Source: JAXDMK01 sp963790325
GTDB lineage: Bacteria > Actinomycetota > Acidimicrobiia > Acidimicrobiales > AC-14
Reading direction: 5' to 3'
NCBI GenBank assembly: GCA_963790325.1
Contig: CAWBNY010000003.1
Location: 248,001 to 312,000 of the forward strand
Length of the DNA stretch: 64,000 nt
A model generated the notes under the pieces. That model had not been told where the DNA came from and searched no databases. It saw only the letters and a list, made by a program, of their open reading frames with translations. This document shows positions 16,270 to 26,783 of the stretch, piece by piece; positions within the stretch are counted from its first letter, which is position 1; every line of letters begins with the position of its first letter. The position numbers and the translations under genes were made by a program.

Positions 16270-17500
16270 CCCGGGAGACCCGGTCGCGGGTCGCGGTGGT
16301 CGGCATGGGGGTCAAGACGCCGGCCGGCTCCGACCTGGCGACGTTCTGGGCCACCCTCCTGGCGGGACGCTCGTGCGCGGCCCGCATCCGGCGCTTCGAC
16401 CCGTCCGCCCTGCCGGTGCAGTTCGCGGGCGAGGTGGCCGACTTCGACCCCCTCGCCTATTTGGAGTACAAGGAGGCCAAGCGGTCCGACCGGGTGGCCC
16501 AGCTCGGGTACGCGGCCGCGGCCGACGCCCTGGCCGACGCCGGCGACCTGGGTGCCGACCCCGCCCGCTGCGGCGTGGTGGCCGGCACCGGCGTGGGCGG
16601 GCTCATGACCCAGGAGGCCCAGGAGTACGAGCTGTTCTCCAAGGGCGCGTCCCGGGTCAGCCCGATGCTGGTCCCCATGATGATGCCCAACGCCACCGCG
16701 GCCATGATCGGGATGAAGCTGGGCTGGACCGGTCCCAACTTCTGCGTGGCCACCGCCTGCGCCGCCGGCACCCACGGGGTGGGGGAGGGGGCTCGCCTGA
16801 TCCGGGAGGGATCGGCCGACGTCGTCCTGGCCGGGGGGAGCGAGGCCGCGGTCACGCCCATCGCCATCGCCGCCTTCGCCCGCATGGGCGCCCTCAGCAT
16901 GCGCCACGACGCCCCCGAGCTGGCCTCCCGACCGTTCGACGTGGGCCGCGACGGCTTCGTGATCGGTGAGGGTGCCGCCTTCCTGGTGCTGGAGCGCTGG
17001 GACCGGGCCGTGGCCCGGGGCGCCCGCATCTACGGCGAGGTCGCCGGCTACGGCCGCAACGCCGACGCGTACCACATCACCGCCCCCTCGCCCGGGGGCG
17101 TGGGCGCGGCCGAGTGCATGCGCCTGGCCCTGGCCGACGCCGGCATCGAGCCGTCCGCCATCGGCCACGTCAACGCCCACGGCACGTCGACGCCCCTCAA
17201 CGACGCAGCCGAGGCGGAGGCGATGCTCAAGGTCTTCGGCGGCGACGTGCCGCCGGTGACGTCGGTCAAGGGCGCCACCGGCCACCTCATCGGCGCCGCC
17301 GGGGCGGTGGAGGCGGTGACGTCGTTCCTGGCCATGCAGGCGGGCCTGATCCCGCCCACGGCCAACTTCGAGCGCACCGAGGACGAGCTGGCCATCGACG
17401 TCGTCCACGGCGAGCCCCGCCGGCTGGCGGCCGCCCCGGTCGTGTCGAACTCGTTCGGGTTCGGCGGCCACAACGCCAGCCTGGTGCTCGCCCCCGCCCA

Positions 17501-17504
<4 letters not shown>
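16266..17504 (+). CDS. fabF: 3-oxoacyl-ACP synthase II
   Basis: FabF elongates acyl-ACP with malonyl-ACP. The 412-residue protein has the catalytic Cys165 in VATACAAGTH and the two histidines in NAHGTSTPLND and GATGHLIGAAG, with the usual C-terminal SNSFGFGGHN. The ATG overlaps the acpP stop (ATGA), so synthase and carrier are translated together. The stop overlaps the GTG of the next gene. Confidence 0.95.
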
Positions 17505-18875
<1,371 letters not shown>

Positions 18876-18884
18876 GGACCACCA

Positions 18885-19700
18885 ATGCTGCTCGAAGGTA
18901 AGAAGGTGCTGGTCACAGGGGTCCTTCACGAGTCGTCCATCGCCTTCTCGGTGGCGGCGGTGGCCCAGGAGCAGGGGGCCGAGGTCGTCCTCACCGGGTT
19001 CGGGCGGGGGATGAGCCTGACCCGGCGCACCGCCCGCCGGCTGCCGGTGGAGCCGGAGGTGCTCGAGGTCGACGTCACCGACCCGGCCCACCTCCTCTAT
19101 CTCACCGACGACCTCACCAACCGTTGGGGACGCGTCGACGGCGTCCTCCACGCGGTCGCCTTTGCTCCCGCCAACTGCCTGGGGGGCGACTTCATGCAGC
19201 CGGAGTGGGCCGACGTGAGCACGGCCCTGCACGTGTCCGCCTACTCGCTGAAGGCGCTGGCCGGCGCCGTCCTCCCCTTGATGCGGGCCGCCGGGGGAGG
19301 ATCGATCGTCGGGCTCACCTTCGACGCCCGCCAGGCGTGGCCCGCCTACGACTGGATGGGCGTGGCCAAGGCCGCCCTGGAGGCCACCTCCCGGTATCTG
19401 GCCCGCGATCTCGGCCGTGACCGGGTGCGGGTCAACCTGGTGTCGGCCGGGCCGTTGCGGACGATCGCGGCCAAGGGCATCACCGGCTTCGCCCAGATCG
19501 AGGACACGTGGGGCGGTCGGGCCCCCCTCGGTTGGGACACCCGCGACGCGGTCCCGGTGGCCCGGGCGTGCGTGGCCCTGCTGTCCGACTGGTTCCCCGC
19601 CACCACCGGCGAGATGGTCCACGTCGACGGCGGCTTCCACGCGCTGGCGGCCGCGCCGGCCCCGTTCCCTGAAGAAATCGGTTCCCCTGACGTTCCCTGA
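18885..19700 (+). CDS. fabI: Enoyl-ACP reductase, InhA-type
   Basis: FabI/InhA reduces the enoyl-ACP double bond with NADH, the last step of each elongation cycle. The 271-residue short-chain dehydrogenase starts LLEGKKVLVTGVLHESSIAF and has GLTFDARQAWPAYDWMGVAKAALE, where Tyr and Lys are six residues apart as in mycobacterial InhA. A ribosome site (TGAGGACC) precedes the ATG. It is the last gene of the fab operon, 9 bases after the carboxyltransferase. Confidence 0.92.
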   Translation: MLLEGKKVLVTGVLHESSIAFSVAAVAQEQGAEVVLTGFGRGMSLTRRTARRLPVEPEVLEVDVTDPAHLLYLTDDLTNRWGRVDGVLHAVAFAPANCLGGDFMQPEWADVSTALHVSAYSLKALAGAVLPLMRAAGGGSIVGLTFDARQAWPAYDWMGVAKAALEATSRYLARDLGRDRVRVNLVSAGPLRTIAAKGITGFAQIEDTWGGRAPLGWDTRDAVPVARACVALLSDWFPATTGEMVHVDGGFHALAAAPAPFPEEIGSPDVP

Positions 19701-19727
19701 TCGCCTGCCCCTGGCATCCTGGTCGCC

Positions 19728-20567
19728 ATGCGAACCTGGCGCGGCGCGGTCGTGTCCGGAGCCTTTGCCGTCCTCGCCGTGCTCGTGCCGGCCGGCCCGG
19801 CGCCCGCTGCGCCCACCTGGGCACCGGCGGCCACCGCCCCCATCCACCCCGGCGTCCAGACGATGACGGCGGGTGGGCAGTGCACCTCGAACTTCGTCTT
19901 CTACGACGGCGCCAAGGTGTTCATCGGCCAGGCCGCCCACTGCTCGGGCACCGGCGGTGCCACCGACACCGACGGCTGCCTGGCCGGCTCCCTGGACCTG
20001 GGCACGCCGGTCGAGGTGGATGGGGCGTCGCAGGCGGCGACGATGGTCTACAACTCGTGGCTGACGATGCAGGCCCGGGGCGAGACCGACGCCGACGCCT
20101 GCCAGTACAACGATCTGGCCCTGGTCCAGCTCCATCCGGCCGACGCGGCCAAGGTCAACCCGTCGATCCCTCACTGGGGCGGGCCCAACGGGCTGAACAC
20201 GACCGGCACGACCGAGAACCAGAAGGTGTACAGCTACGGCAACTCGAGCCTCCGCCTCGGACTCACCGTTCTCAGCCCCAAGGTCGGGTGGAGCCACGGC
20301 GACAACGGCGGCGGTTGGAGCCACTCCGTCTTCACCGTCACACCGGGCATCCCGGGGGACTCCGGGTCCGCCTTCCTCGACTCGACGGGCAAGGCCCTCG
20401 GCGTCCTCAGCACGCTCAACGTGGCCGTCCCCGGCGGGGTCACCAACGGCGTGGGCAACCTCCAGCGGGAGCTCGACTATTTGCGCACGGTTCCCGGCTT
20501 CGCCGACGTGCAGCTGGCCCTCGGGACCACCGCCTTCAACGGCAGGCCGGTCCGGCTCGGCCTCTGA
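19728..20567 (+). CDS. Secreted trypsin-like serine protease
   Basis: The 279-residue protein has an N-terminal signal peptide (hydrophobic core about 8-25, then PAPAAPTW). The catalytic triad of family S1 is visible: His in GQAAHCSG, Asp in YNDLALVQL and Ser in GIPGDSGSAFL. Extra cysteines (QCTSNF, DGCLAG, DACQYN) could form disulfides. CATCCT lies 7 bases before the ATG. It probably acts outside the cell; the substrate is unknown. Confidence 0.82.
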   Translation: MRTWRGAVVSGAFAVLAVLVPAGPAPAAPTWAPAATAPIHPGVQTMTAGGQCTSNFVFYDGAKVFIGQAAHCSGTGGATDTDGCLAGSLDLGTPVEVDGASQAATMVYNSWLTMQARGETDADACQYNDLALVQLHPADAAKVNPSIPHWGGPNGLNTTGTTENQKVYSYGNSSLRLGLTVLSPKVGWSHGDNGGGWSHSVFTVTPGIPGDSGSAFLDSTGKALGVLSTLNVAVPGGVTNGVGNLQRELDYLRTVPGFADVQLALGTTAFNGRPVRLGL

Positions 20568-20653
20568 CGGCCGCCGGGCCCGACTTCGCCTCCTCGGCCG
20601 GTCGGAGGCATCGGTGCGACGATGCGCCCGCTGTCCCAGGCTCCGCACGGGCC

Positions 20654-20659
20654 TAGCCT
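20654..20659 (+). promoter_or_regulatory. -10 hexamer before bcp
   Basis: TAGCCT ends 6 bases before the bcp ATG, in the same near-leaderless arrangement as at other genes of the window. Confidence 0.35.
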
Positions 20660-20665
20660 GCCGCT

Positions 20666-21118
20666 ATGCCGCTCATGCCAGGTAGCCAGGCGCCCGACTT
20701 CTCGCTGCTCGACCAATCCGAATCCGAGGTCCGACTTTCCGACTTCAAGGGCCGGAGGGTGCTCGTGTACTTCTACCCGAAGGCGGACACGCCCGGCTGC
20801 ACCGCCCAGGCGTGTGGGCTCCGCGACGTCGCCGGCCAGGTGGGGGACACCGTCATCCTCGGCATCAGCCCCGATCCCCCCAGGAAGCAGGCCAAGTTCG
20901 ACACCAAGCACGGCCTCGGCTTCCCGCTGCTCGCCGACCAGGACCACGCCGTGGCCGAGGCCTACGGGGTGTGGGGCGAGAAGTCGATGTACGGCAAGAA
21001 GTACATGGGCATCGTCCGCTCCGCCTTCCTCGTCGACGAGGTCGGCACCGTCGCCCAGGCCTGGTACAAGGTCTCGCCCAAGGACACCGCCGCCAATCTC
21101 CTGGCCGCCGTCGGCTAG
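20666..21118 (+). CDS. bcp: Thioredoxin-dependent peroxiredoxin, Bcp type
   Basis: Bcp reduces hydrogen and organic peroxides with electrons from thioredoxin. The 150-residue protein has PGSQAPDFSLLDQ, then YFYPKADTPGCTAQACGLRD with the peroxidatic Cys45 and resolving Cys50 five residues apart, as in the atypical 2-Cys class. Length is normal. It stands alone between a protease gene and tRNA-Leu. Confidence 0.93.
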   Translation: MPLMPGSQAPDFSLLDQSESEVRLSDFKGRRVLVYFYPKADTPGCTAQACGLRDVAGQVGDTVILGISPDPPRKQAKFDTKHGLGFPLLADQDHAVAEAYGVWGEKSMYGKKYMGIVRSAFLVDEVGTVAQAWYKVSPKDTAANLLAAVG

Positions 21119-21177
21119 CAGCCGCGGAACCTCGTACGGCTTTCCCGAGCCGACGCGTCGCTACCGACTCAGAACGG

Positions 21178-21260
21178 TGCCCGGAGCGGGACTCGAACCC
21201 GCACGCCCTTTCGGACAATGGTGTTTGAGACCATCGCGTCTACCGTTCCGCCATCCGGGC
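21178..21260 (-). tRNA. tRNA-Leu (anticodon CAA)
   Basis: On the minus strand the 7-bp acceptor stem (GCCCGGA with TCCGGGC), D arm, anticodon stem ATGGT/ACCAT around loop CTCAAAC, a long variable arm (TGTCC-GAAA-GGGCG) and T arm with GTTCGAGTC form a complete class II tRNA of 83 bases. Anticodon CAA reads UUG. CCA is not encoded. Confidence 0.95.
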
Positions 21261-21271
21261 CGGCCACGGGG

Positions 21272-21299
21272 ACTGTAGGGCAAAATAGTGAAGTCCCAA
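21272..21299 (-). promoter_or_regulatory. Promoter of tRNA-Leu
   Basis: On the minus strand TTGGGA (21294-21299) and TACAGT (21272-21277) are 16 bases apart, a good sigma-70-type pair. The tRNA 5' end lies 11 bases beyond the -10. The -35 is part of a 9-base inverted repeat (21293-21301 with 21348-21356) that could fold upstream of the tRNA. Confidence 0.5.
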
Positions 21300-21426
21300 G
21301 GAAGTTTCCTCCGCTTTGGGCCCGGAGGCCCTCCGCTTCGGTTGCCCCCTTGGGACTCCGGAAGGCAAATGTAAACCTGCCGCCCCGACCTGTCAACCCT
21401 TTTCAGATCTCCCGATGCCGGGGCGC

Positions 21427-21984
21427 TCAGACGCCCCAGGCGGGAGCCTGGTCGAGGAGGAAGCGGCTGACGGCGAGGCAGCGGTCGAGCATGTCGCACA
21501 GCAGCTCCTCGCCGGCCAGGACCTTGGCCAGCGATACCTGTTGGCGGGCGACGATGGTGAGGCTGCGCTCGGGGGCGTCGGTGACCGAGGCGAAGGAGTC
21601 GATGGCCGACACCTCCAAGGGCAGGTCGGGGCCGCCCACGCCGGCCAGCTCGGTGGCGAGCAGGAGCAGGTCGGGCCCCTTGGGCAGGGGCGGCAGGGCC
21701 CACGTGAAGATCAGGGGGAACTGGAAGTCGTCGGCCGGGTCCTCGTCGTCGGGGAGGTCCGACACGACGTCCTCGAACGCCAGCAGGACCCGCGGCTCGA
21801 CCTCGAGAGCGAGGTGGAGGTCGAGGGGCCCACCGCAGCCCTCCTCCGGGTGGAGGTCGACCTCCCATACCTGGCGGAGGGAGTAGGTCTCGACGAAATG
21901 GCGCTCGTCGTGGACGTGGAAGCCGTGGTCGACGGCGTGGTCCTTCAACTCCGCTACGTACCCGGCCACGTCGATGGCAGCCAA
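21427..21984 (-). CDS. Conserved hypothetical protein, 185 residues
   Basis: The protein starts at a TTG preceded by a strong GGAGGTGG ribosome site. It is acidic (for example DLPDDEDPADDFQFP), has no signal peptide or membrane segment, and no motif that I recognise. Hydrophobic and charged residues alternate as in a cytosolic globular protein; the C-terminal 60 residues look helical (SLAKVLAGEELLCDMLDRCL). It is divergent from the phosphatase gene. No function can be assigned. Confidence 0.65.
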   Translation of the reverse strand: MAAIDVAGYVAELKDHAVDHGFHVHDERHFVETYSLRQVWEVDLHPEEGCGGPLDLHLALEVEPRVLLAFEDVVSDLPDDEDPADDFQFPLIFTWALPPLPKGPDLLLLATELAGVGGPDLPLEVSAIDSFASVTDAPERSLTIVARQQVSLAKVLAGEELLCDMLDRCLAVSRFLLDQAPAWGV

Positions 21985-22064
21985 CCGTCCACCTCCTTCA
22001 CGGCCGAATCGGTTCGGGGACGAGCGTAGGCGGTGGCGCCGGCTACGGCGGGTAGCTTCGGATG

Positions 22065-22811
22065 ATGACCGACGACCGCCTGATCGCCGTCCTCAACGAG
22101 GTCGCCGACGCGGTCCACGGTGCCCTTGCCGCCCTCGAGAACTGGGGATCGGCCGGCACCCGCCCCGGTCAGTACTTCAGCGACCTGGCTGCCGACGCGG
22201 TGGCGGTCGCCCTGCTGGTCGAGGCCGGCCTGGGCGTGCTCAGCGAGGAGACCGGGGTCCACCACCCCGAAAGGGAGGTCACGGTGGCGCTCGATCCGGT
22301 CGACGGGTCCACCAACGCGTCCCGCAGGCTGCCCTGGTACGCCACCAGCCTGGCGGCGGTAGACGGGGCCGGCCTCCGGGCCGCGGTGGTGGTCAACCAG
22401 GCCACCGGCGACCGCTTCGAGGCGGTCCGGGGCCACGGGGCCACCTGCAACGGAGGCTCCCTGTCCACCAGCGGCTGCTCGACCATGGCCGACGCCATCG
22501 TCGGCCTCAACGGGTGGCCCCCCGCCTACTTCGGCTGGCGCCAGATGCGGGCCCTGGGCGCAGCCGCCCTCGACATCTGCGCCGTCGGCTGCGGCCAGCT
22601 CGACGCCTACGTCGACTGCAGCCACCACGAGCAGGCCCCGTGGGACTACCTGGGCGGCGTCCTCGTGTGCCGGGAGGCGGGCGGGGTGGTGGCCGACGCC
22701 GCCGGACGCGAGCTGGTCACCCTCGGCTTCCACGACCGGCGCACGCCGGTGGCGGCTGCCACCGAGAAGCTGCTGGCGGAGGCGTTGGCCGCCCGGGCCG
22801 GCCTTGGCTGA
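22065..22811 (+). CDS. Inositol monophosphatase family protein
   Basis: The 248-residue protein has the three metal-site motifs of the family: SEETG, DPVDGSTN and WDYLGG. Members hydrolyse inositol-1-phosphate, fructose-1,6-bisphosphate, histidinol phosphate or PAP; the substrate here cannot be told from sequence alone. Two adjacent ATGs exist (22062 and 22065). The second is preferred because TAGCTT ends 6 bases before it. It overlaps the Nudix gene downstream by 8 bases. Confidence 0.85.
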   Translation: MTDDRLIAVLNEVADAVHGALAALENWGSAGTRPGQYFSDLAADAVAVALLVEAGLGVLSEETGVHHPEREVTVALDPVDGSTNASRRLPWYATSLAAVDGAGLRAAVVVNQATGDRFEAVRGHGATCNGGSLSTSGCSTMADAIVGLNGWPPAYFGWRQMRALGAAALDICAVGCGQLDAYVDCSHHEQAPWDYLGGVLVCREAGGVVADAAGRELVTLGFHDRRTPVAAATEKLLAEALAARAGLG

Positions 22812-23319
22812 GCGGCGGTGGCACCGGGTGCGGGACCGGCTGCAGTCCGTGCTCCTGGGCCTCTACCGCCGCCTGCCCCTGTCCGGCCGCCTCCTGGTCG
22901 TCCGCACCCTCACCCCGTCGTTCCACGTCGGGGCCCTGTGCGTCATCGAGCGGGACGACGGGGCCATGCTCCTGCTCCGCCAGTCCTACCGACGACGGGA
23001 GGCGTGGGGGTTCCCCGGGGGCCTGCTCAAGCGGGGGGAGGACCCGGCCGACGCTGTCCGGCGGGAGGTGCAGGAGGAGCTCGGCGTCGAGCTCGAGGTC
23101 GACGACGCGCCCATGGTGGTGGTCGACGCCGGGACCCGGCGGGTCGACGTGATCTACAGAGGCCGCCTGCCGGGCGACGAGGTGCCGGCCCCGAGGTCGC
23201 CCGAGATCGTCGAGGTGCGGTGGTTCCCCCCCAGCGGCCTGCCCATCCTCCTGCCCGAGGCCACCACGGCCCTGGTCGAGCTGGCCCGGGCCACCCGGCC
23301 GCCGACGGAGAGCCCGTAG
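22804..23319 (+). CDS. Nudix hydrolase
   Basis: The 171-residue protein contains a full Nudix box, GGLLKRGEDPADAVRREVQEELGVEL, matching GX5EX7REUXEEXGU. The N-terminal 40 residues are basic and amphipathic (RLQSVLLGLYRRLPLSGRLL) and may bind membrane or be a helical extension. It starts at a TTG inside the end of the phosphatase gene, so the two are coupled. The nucleotide substrate is unknown. Confidence 0.82.
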   Translation: MAERRWHRVRDRLQSVLLGLYRRLPLSGRLLVVRTLTPSFHVGALCVIERDDGAMLLLRQSYRRREAWGFPGGLLKRGEDPADAVRREVQEELGVELEVDDAPMVVVDAGTRRVDVIYRGRLPGDEVPAPRSPEIVEVRWFPPSGLPILLPEATTALVELARATRPPTESP

Positions 23320-23341
23320 GCTGGACCGCCGGAACCCGAAG

Positions 23342-23414
23342 GGGCGCTTAGCTCAGTTGGAAGAGCACCTGGCTTACAACCAGGCGGTCGGGGGATCGAG
23401 GCCCTCAGCGCCCA
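23342..23414 (+). tRNA. tRNA-Val (anticodon TAC)
   Basis: Acceptor stem GGGCGCT/AGCGCCC, D arm GCTC/GAGC, anticodon stem CCTGG/CCAGG with loop CTTACAA, and T stem GGGGG/CCCTC give a 73-base tRNA. The T loop reads ATCGAGG rather than the usual TTCGANN start, a small oddity. CCA is not encoded. Confidence 0.92.
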
Positions 23415-23547
23415 CCCGTTCTTCCCGCTCTTTTCCCGAGAACCACGGACGGGAGCGCGAGTTCCGACGTTCACCGAATGTTGATCACTTGCGGGCCCGC
23501 GTTTCGTAGCATGGCGCGACCGCCCCATCTCGAGGAGGACCACCCAC

Positions 23548-25869
23548 GTGTTCGGACGCCTTGGCGGCTGGTGCCACGATCATCGCCGCATCGTCGTGGT
23601 CGGCTGGATCCTCGGCCTCTTCCTCGCCGGCGCCATCCTCGGATCGGTCGGCAGCGCCTACCGGGCCGATTTCAACCTTCCCGCGGTCGAGAGCCGCCAG
23701 GGCTTCGAGATCCTCGAGGACCGCTTCGGCGGCCAGGGCACGGGCGAGAGCGGCACCGTCGTGTTCCGGTCCGACAGGGGGGTCGACGACCCGACGGTGA
23801 GGGCGACGATGGAGGAGTTCCTGGGCCGGGTGGCCGAGGTCGACGGTGTGGCCCGGGTCGTCAGCCCCTACTCGCCGGACGGATCCAACCAGATCTCCGA
23901 CAGCGCCGCGCACCCGGGCGACATCGGCTACGCGGTGGTCGAGCTCGACCCCGACGTCACCTTCGAGAACGCCCAGGCGATCACCAAGGACATCAACGCG
24001 GTCATGCCCGAGGTCGACGGCCTCCAGATCGAGCTCGGCGGTGCCATCTTCGGCGAGTTCGAGCCCCCCTCGTCGGAGCTGCTCGGCGTGGCCTTCGCCA
24101 TGGTCATCCTCGTGCTCGCCTTCGGGTCGGTGCTGGCCATGGGCCTGCCCATCAGCGTCGCCCTGGCCGGCATCGGCGTCGGCACCATCACCGTCGGCCT
24201 GCTCTCCAACCTCATCACCATCCCCGACTTCGCCACCCAGCTGGGTCTGATGATCGGGCTCGGCGTCGGCATCGACTACGCCCTGTTCATCGTCACCCGG
24301 TTCCGGGAGCAGCTCCACGCGGGCGACGACATCGGGCCCGCCACCCGCAAGGCGATCGACACCGCCGGGCGGGCGGTCGCCTTCGCCGGCACCACCGTGG
24401 TGATCTCCCTGCTGGGCATGCTGGTCATGCAGATCAGCTTCGTGTCCGGGCTGGCCGTCGGGGCTGCCCTGGTCGTCTTCATGACCATGGTGGCCGCCCT
24501 CACCCTCCTGCCCGCCCTGCTCGGCTTCGCCGGCAACCGGGTGGAGCTCACCCGCTGGCGGGGCCTGATCGGCGCCGCCCTGCTGGCGGTGGGCCTGATC
24601 GGCCTCGGCCTCAAGATCCCGGTCCTCTTCGGCGTCTGCCTGGCCCTGGCGGTGGTGGTGATGCTGGCCAGCCTGGCCGTGCGGCCGCTGCGCCAGCCGG
24701 TGCCCCGGCCCGCGCCCAAGCCCCGCAACCAGACCCTGGCCTACCGCTGGAGCCGGCTCATCCAGCACCACCCGTGGACATCGGTGATCACCGCCACCCT
24801 GCTGCTCATCCTGCTCGCCCTACCGGTGTTCGGGCTGCGCCTGGGCTTCTCCGACGAGGGCAACTACGCCAAGGAGACCACCACCCGCAAGGCCTACGAC
24901 CTGCTGGCGGAGGGCTTCGGGCCCGGCTTCAACGGCACCATGATGGTGGTGTCCGAGGTGCCCTCGGGCACCCCCGACAGCGACCTCCGGCGGGTCACCG
25001 ACGCCCTGCAGTCGGCCCCCGGCATCGCCTTCGCCAGCGACGCCGTGCTCAACGACCCCGCCAACCCCACCGCCGCCCTGTGGCGGATCGTCCCGTCCAC
25101 CGCTCCCCAGGACGAGGCCACAACCGACCTGGTCGCCCAGCTGCGCGACGACGTCCTGCCGCCGGCGGTCGCGGGCACCGGCCTCGAGGTGTCGGTCACG
25201 GGCACCGTCGCCATCCTGGTCGACTTCTCCACCTACATGACGGCCCGGATGCCGATCTTCTTCGCCGCCGTCCTCGGGCTGTCGTTCCTCCTGCTGATGA
25301 CGGTCTTCCGGTCGATCCTGGTTCCCCTGAAGGCGGTGGTGATGAACCTGCTGTCGCTGGGGGCCGCCTTCGGCGTGGTCGTCGCCATCTTCCAGTGGGG
25401 CTGGGGGGCGTCGATCCTCAACCTAGACAAGGCGCCCATCGAGCCCTTCGTCCCGATGATGCTCTTCGCCATCGTCTTCGGCCTGTCGATGGACTACGAG
25501 GTCTTCCTCCTGTCCCGCATCCGGGAGGCGTGGAAGCAGTCGGGCGACAGCCGGGAGTCGGTGGCCGACGGCCTGGCCGCCACCGCCCGGGTCATCACCG
25601 CCGCCGCCCTCATCATGGTGTTCGTGTTCGGGAGCTTCCTGCTGGAGAACGACCGGGTGATCAAGCTGTTCGGCATCGGCCTGGCCGGCGCCGTCCTGCT
25701 CGACGCCACCATCGTCCGCCTCCTGCTGGTGCCCGCCACCATGGAGCTCCTGGGGGACAAGAACTGGTGGCTGCCCCGGTGGCTCGAGAGGCTCCTTCCC
25801 GACGTCGCCATCGAGGGGGACATCGCCGCCGACGACGGGTTGCGGGTGCCCTCCGCCACCGGCCGCTAG
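23548..25869 (+). CDS. MMPL/RND-family membrane transporter
   Basis: The 773-residue protein has two repeats, each with one leading membrane helix, a large extracytoplasmic loop (about 40-175 and 435-550) and a block of helices, as in MmpL lipid exporters. Family motifs include GIGVGTITVGLL, GLGVGIDYALFIVTRFRE and FGLSMDYEVFLLSRIREAW, which hold the proton-relay residues. It probably exports a lipid or hydrophobic molecule. The start is GTG with GAGGAGG 9-15 bases upstream. A 54-residue membrane protein follows after 3 bases. Confidence 0.88.
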   Translation: MFGRLGGWCHDHRRIVVVGWILGLFLAGAILGSVGSAYRADFNLPAVESRQGFEILEDRFGGQGTGESGTVVFRSDRGVDDPTVRATMEEFLGRVAEVDGVARVVSPYSPDGSNQISDSAAHPGDIGYAVVELDPDVTFENAQAITKDINAVMPEVDGLQIELGGAIFGEFEPPSSELLGVAFAMVILVLAFGSVLAMGLPISVALAGIGVGTITVGLLSNLITIPDFATQLGLMIGLGVGIDYALFIVTRFREQLHAGDDIGPATRKAIDTAGRAVAFAGTTVVISLLGMLVMQISFVSGLAVGAALVVFMTMVAALTLLPALLGFAGNRVELTRWRGLIGAALLAVGLIGLGLKIPVLFGVCLALAVVVMLASLAVRPLRQPVPRPAPKPRNQTLAYRWSRLIQHHPWTSVITATLLLILLALPVFGLRLGFSDEGNYAKETTTRKAYDLLAEGFGPGFNGTMMVVSEVPSGTPDSDLRRVTDALQSAPGIAFASDAVLNDPANPTAALWRIVPSTAPQDEATTDLVAQLRDDVLPPAVAGTGLEVSVTGTVAILVDFSTYMTARMPIFFAAVLGLSFLLLMTVFRSILVPLKAVVMNLLSLGAAFGVVVAIFQWGWGASILNLDKAPIEPFVPMMLFAIVFGLSMDYEVFLLSRIREAWKQSGDSRESVADGLAATARVITAAALIMVFVFGSFLLENDRVIKLFGIGLAGAVLLDATIVRLLLVPATMELLGDKNWWLPRWLERLLPDVAIEGDIAADDGLRVPSATGR

Positions 25870-25872
25870 CCG

Positions 25873-26037
25873 GTGCCGACCCCCGTCGGGCCCGTCCCGC
25901 CCGACCCCAACGACCCCGACCTCTGGCCGGAGTGGTACGACGACGAGGAGGATGTCGGTCCCAGCCGGTTCGGGTGGGCGGTGCGGCTGCTGGCCGCGCT
26001 GGCTATCGTGGCTGTCATCGCGGTGTTGGTGATCTGA
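25873..26037 (+). CDS. Small single-helix membrane protein, 54 residues
   Basis: The GTG at 25873 is three bases after the MMPL stop. The peptide has a Pro/Asp-rich N-terminus (PPDPNDPDLWPEWYDDEEDV) and one strongly hydrophobic C-terminal helix (LLAALAIVAVIAVLVI). Position and topology suggest a subunit or partner of the transporter; this is inference from linkage only. Confidence 0.6.
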   Translation: MPTPVGPVPPDPNDPDLWPEWYDDEEDVGPSRFGWAVRLLAALAIVAVIAVLVI

Positions 26038-26054
26038 ACCTGACCGGTGGACCT

Positions 26055-26783
26055 TTGCAGCGGTCGCCCGGCCTCGGCCTGCCGGACGACGTCCGTGCCT
26101 GCCTCTTCGATCTCGACGGAGTGCTCACCAGCACCGCGACCGTCCATGCCGCGGCCTGGAAGAGGATGTTCGACACCTACCTGCGGGAGAGGGCGACGCT
26201 CGCCGGCGAGACCTTCGTCCCCTTCGAGGTCGATCCCGACTACGTAACCCATGTCGACGGCAAACCCCGCAACGACGGCACCCGCGACTTCCTCGCCTCC
26301 CGGGAGATCCACGTCTCGGAGGACGAGATCCGTGCCCTCGGCCTGCGCAAGAACGACCTGGTGCTCCGCATGATCCATGACGAGGGTGTCGAGGCCTACG
26401 CCGGATCGGTGGAGTACCTGCAGCGAGCCCGGGATGCGGGCCTGGCCCGGGTGGTGGTGTCGTCGAGCACCAACTGCCGCGACGTCCTGGTGGCGGCCGG
26501 GCTCATCGACCTGGTCGACGGGTACATCGACGGGAAGGTGGCCGAGCAGCGCCGCCTGAGGGGCAAGCCCGCCCCCGACACGTTCGTCGCCGGTGCCGAG
26601 CTGGCCGGCGTGGGCCGCTCGCAGGCGGCCGTGTTCGAGGACGCCATCGCCGGCGTGGAGGCAGGCAGGGCGGGAGATTTTCGGTGGGTGGTCGGCGTCG
26701 ACCGGGTCGGACGGGCCGACGCCCTCATGGCCGCCGGGGCCGACGTCGTAGTCGGCGACCTGGGCGAGCTGATCGACCCGTGA
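26055..26783 (+). CDS. HAD-family hydrolase, beta-phosphoglucomutase-like
   Basis: The 242-residue protein shows the HAD motifs: ACLFDLDGVLTS (nucleophile Asp and acid/base Asp), VVVSSSTNC (motif II), GKPAPDTF (motif III Lys) and VFEDAIAGVEAG (motif IV). The cap includes HVDGKPRNDGTRDFLASR, typical of beta-phosphoglucomutases. It overlaps by 4 bases the GH65 gene whose phosphorolysis product would be beta-glucose 1-phosphate, so it most likely converts that product to glucose 6-phosphate. A TTG is the best in-frame start. Confidence 0.82.
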   Translation: MQRSPGLGLPDDVRACLFDLDGVLTSTATVHAAAWKRMFDTYLRERATLAGETFVPFEVDPDYVTHVDGKPRNDGTRDFLASREIHVSEDEIRALGLRKNDLVLRMIHDEGVEAYAGSVEYLQRARDAGLARVVVSSSTNCRDVLVAAGLIDLVDGYIDGKVAEQRRLRGKPAPDTFVAGAELAGVGRSQAAVFEDAIAGVEAGRAGDFRWVVGVDRVGRADALMAAGADVVVGDLGELIDP